A stretch of 64,000 nt of DNA from Amaranthus tricolor (Eukaryota; Streptophyta; Magnoliopsida; Caryophyllales; Amaranthaceae), in NCBI RefSeq assembly GCF_026212465.1, contig NC_080059.1, positions 7,997,311 to 8,061,310 on the forward strand. The letters are read 5' to 3'. Below the pieces are notes generated by a model that worked only from the letters and a program-made list of their open reading frames with translations, had not been told where the DNA came from and searched no databases. The position numbers and the translations under genes are program-made. Within the stretch, counting starts at the first letter, position 1, and the number at the start of each line of letters is the position of its first letter. Below, one piece after another: positions 61,656 through 64,000 of the stretch.

Positions 61656-62207
61656 CGGCCTGTTTGGTACATGGTATTAGAGGGTGGTAATGGTAATAAA
61701 ATTAAGTAATAAAAAATTTGGTTGTTTGGATACCTTCAATGGTAATGAATGGTAATAAAATAAGGTAATGAAATTACCAAAAATGGCCATTTTTATTACC
61801 ATCAAACAACCTTGTATTAGGCTGTAATGGTAATGAAGTATTACTGTTGTAATAAAATAAGGTAATGTTGTTTCGAGCTGAAGAAAAAAAATAATGAAGA
61901 AAAAAAGGTAATGTATGTAATTATCCAAAAAAATATTATTATTAAAAAAAGAATCATTAGATAGAATAATTTAGATACAATAATGCTTTTAGATACAAAT
62001 ATACAATAATGAAACTAAGAGTCATTACCATTTTTTATTACTAACAACCAAATGCAATCAATGGAATATTATCTTCCATTACCATTCTTTAGTCATGCAC
62101 ACCAAACAAAAGAATCTTCATTACCAATTCTCATATCCATTCCTTCATTACTATTGCCATTACAACATTTCATTCTCATTACTTCATTACCATCAACTAA
62201 ACGGGCG
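61656..62207. mobile_element. Tourist-like (PIF/Harbinger) MITE, 552 bp
   Basis: The left end is CGGCCTGTTTGGTACATGG and the right end, on the other strand, CGCCCGTTTAGTTGATGG. TTA flanks both sides (61653-61655, 62208-62210). The interior is built of GGTAATGG-like words and, in the right half, their complement, making a long foldback. Confidence 0.8.
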
Positions 62208-62210
62208 TTA

Positions 62211-63200
62211 ATATTGTTTTATTTGTTACCTTAATGAACTCAATTGATTTTTTTACATGGTTGTCATTAGTTCCTTGAGTTAACCTTTTTCCATTTTAAT
62301 TTCATCCATTGGTTGTTGGCATGCAATAATTTTGTCTGGTGGCATTACTTTGAGACTAAGGGCATCATTTATCATCATCATTAAAAGAAAAAGAGAAGGT
62401 TATTGAGTATATTCTCTGTTTCTACGCTCATCCCAATTTCTTCATCTTTTCAATCTTTTATGGTCCATATATCTTCTCCTTCCTCTATAATTCTCCCATT
62501 ACCACAAAATTATGTTACTTTAGGGTTAATGATGCTCCTAATGTACATCCTTAATCATTGACCATCTAAAGGAGGTGTTGTCAAATGTTCCTTAAATGTT
62601 ACATTCCCTAATTAAGGGCCATATCTTTTAATATGTTGAGTAGTAAGGGTGTCCTTATACATTGTTGTAAAGTGACTAATTGTCATTACATGAATTATTC
62701 ATTGGTCAAACTCCAACATGATGGAAGTTGTCAAATTTAAATTTCATTTACCCCTCATATTAAGTAAAATAGCGCGAAGTATAGAATATATATCATATCA
62801 TAAAATACAATTCTCTGCTTAAACTTTTGGTTAAGTTGATTCCTTAACACATTACAAATATTTTTAAATATAACTTTTTAATTATCATGAGACTAATGTT
62901 GAATGTGTACTTATCTCATCGTTATATGCATATGCATCTTCTACTTGATTCATTTTTATTGTTTTGGTATTTATAATTGCTAGGGGCGGAGCAAAATTTG
63001 AAAAATTCTTTGAAGGTCCTGTGTAATTTTAAAACTAATGCTTTTTTTTAACAACTTTGTATTTTTAAACACTTAACATATATTACGTAATTCAATATCG
63101 AGGTCCTATGCGGTTGAACATGTTGAACATGCTCAAAACCTCACCTAATAATAGCTTTTATATTTCTTTGATCACGTTATTAGCCTAAATTTTTTATTTT
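62211..63200. other. Intergenic DNA, nothing recognised
   Basis: AT-rich, with no gene or clear repeat. Confidence 0.5.
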
Positions 63201-63224
63201 GTATTGCCTTGTCGTGTTTTTTTT

Positions 63225-63410
63225 TTTTTGTCTTGTGTGTTGTCTTGCTTTACTTTCCTTTTTAGGTCTTTCTCAAGCTGATGAACTTTTTGACCATATT
63301 CTTTTTATGGTATGATTTGCCTTTTTCCATCTCTTCTTAGACCCTATCATAGTTTCTATAAGTGATATACATTAGATATGAAGATAAGTGATAATCATGA
63401 TCATGATGAT
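63225..63410 (+). mobile_element. Diverged RTE LINE 3' end
   Basis: TATGGTATGATTTGCC, CTTCTTAGACCCTATCATAG, TAAGTGATATACATTAGATA and GATCATGATGATGAG follow the same order as the 3' terminus of the LINE at 53.0-53.15 kb, with many changes. Only the tail region is present. Confidence 0.6.
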
Positions 63411-63696
63411 GAGAGTAGTGTTTAGTGTTTAGATGAAACGCTGTTGGGATAATTTCTCTCACATTCAACTCAACTAAAAGTTTAAGCTGATGGTTGAGGC
63501 CTTATATACTCTACTTTTAAAAGTGTTTTGAGTTTAAAAAATCAGAACACTTGAATACACAAAAATACAAAGTCCAATTAGCTCATGCACTAAGGACATA
63601 AGCTTCAGATCATGTACGATACATAAAGTTTGCTGCACAGTTGAGCTTATTGCAGTAGCAATCAAGTGAATGGCTAGCCTTAGTAGACTGAAATAA

Positions 63697-63923
63697 TCAG
63701 TCCCAGAACTGCTCAAGCTTCATTGGCGGAGTAGAATAAAGTCCTGACAGTATTTCAGTTGCTATAATACGATTAGCAGCTTCAGTGTAATGAACACCAT
63801 CCCAAACTATGGACTGTGACACATTGCTACATATGGTTGAGCCTGGCTGCCCACATGTTGCATTTCTATCGTAATTGAATGGAGGTGTACGACCGCAGCA
63901 AGCTACAAATGGGTTCTTGAATC
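63697..63923 (-). CDS. GDSL esterase/lipase, last exon (partial gene)
   Basis: The minus-strand exon follows the acceptor TTGTTACAG and reads [20 protein letters not shown], then [11 protein letters not shown], then [21 protein letters not shown] to the stop at 63697. The [11 protein letters not shown] block is conserved block V of GDSL lipases, with the catalytic Asp and His. The Ser block lies in earlier exons beyond the right edge. Family members are usually secreted hydrolases of lipid or cell-wall esters; the substrate is unknown here. The upstream intron (63924 onward) runs off the window. Confidence 0.88.
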
Positions 63924-64000
63924 CTGTAACAAGACACCCCATTACACCTATTTATTTTGATCTCATCCCAAATTAATGCAAAACAAAATACCACTGTAAT

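Overview
This window reads as nuclear DNA of a flowering plant. Genes are split by introns, the base composition is strongly AT-rich, and most of the sequence is transposon debris. I recognise four protein-coding genes, all plant-specific or with plant-type structure. The repeat content (mariner/Stowaway MITEs, RTE LINEs, hAT elements) would fit a eudicot, perhaps Caryophyllales/Amaranthaceae, but the species assignment is a guess. I see no bacterial or organellar genes, no CRISPR array, and no tRNA or rRNA gene.

Genes, left to right. (1) 14929-15519 (+): an intronless NIMIN-type protein (NPR1-interacting, EAR repressor motif) carrying an 18-residue Asn run encoded by an AAT microsatellite. 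(2) 25259-32670 (+): nuclear cap-binding protein subunit CBP20 in 8 coding exons. Intron 1 is swollen to 4.9 kb by a 3.9-kb hAT-like element, and intron 4 is a textbook AT-AC U12-type intron. (3) 46965-51041 (-): a BOR1-type borate exporter in 11 coding exons (715 aa). It has one GC-AG intron, two related MITEs in introns 4 and 8, and a 5' leader with three short uORFs, one of them the minimal AUGUAA. (4) 63697-63923 (-): the last exon of a GDSL esterase/lipase that continues past the right edge.

Transposons fill the rest. 6.4-9.8 kb holds an internally deleted RTE-type LINE with a 37-nt poly(C) tract. 18.9-22.0 kb holds a 5'-truncated L1-type LINE with an RNase H domain. 36-42 kb is a nest of elements: a 2.8-kb solo LTR, a Stowaway-like MITE that contains a mariner-like element that itself contains a retroelement fragment, and a 543-bp hAT MITE. 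52.37-53.16 kb holds a 5'-truncated RTE LINE with a perfect 15-bp target duplication. 57.4-60.3 kb holds a second solo LTR of the 36-kb family, in the opposite orientation. Smaller MITEs of the Tourist, hAT and Stowaway types occur throughout.

The four genes are not an operon or pathway; they are independent neighbours. The points most worth checking are the BOR1 leader uORFs (known relatives give boron-dependent translation control), the U12 intron and hAT insertion in CBP20, and the gene-like segment carried inside that hAT element. I found no clear sign of a wholly new system. Exon boundaries were read by eye from splice signals and family similarity, and no search was run.
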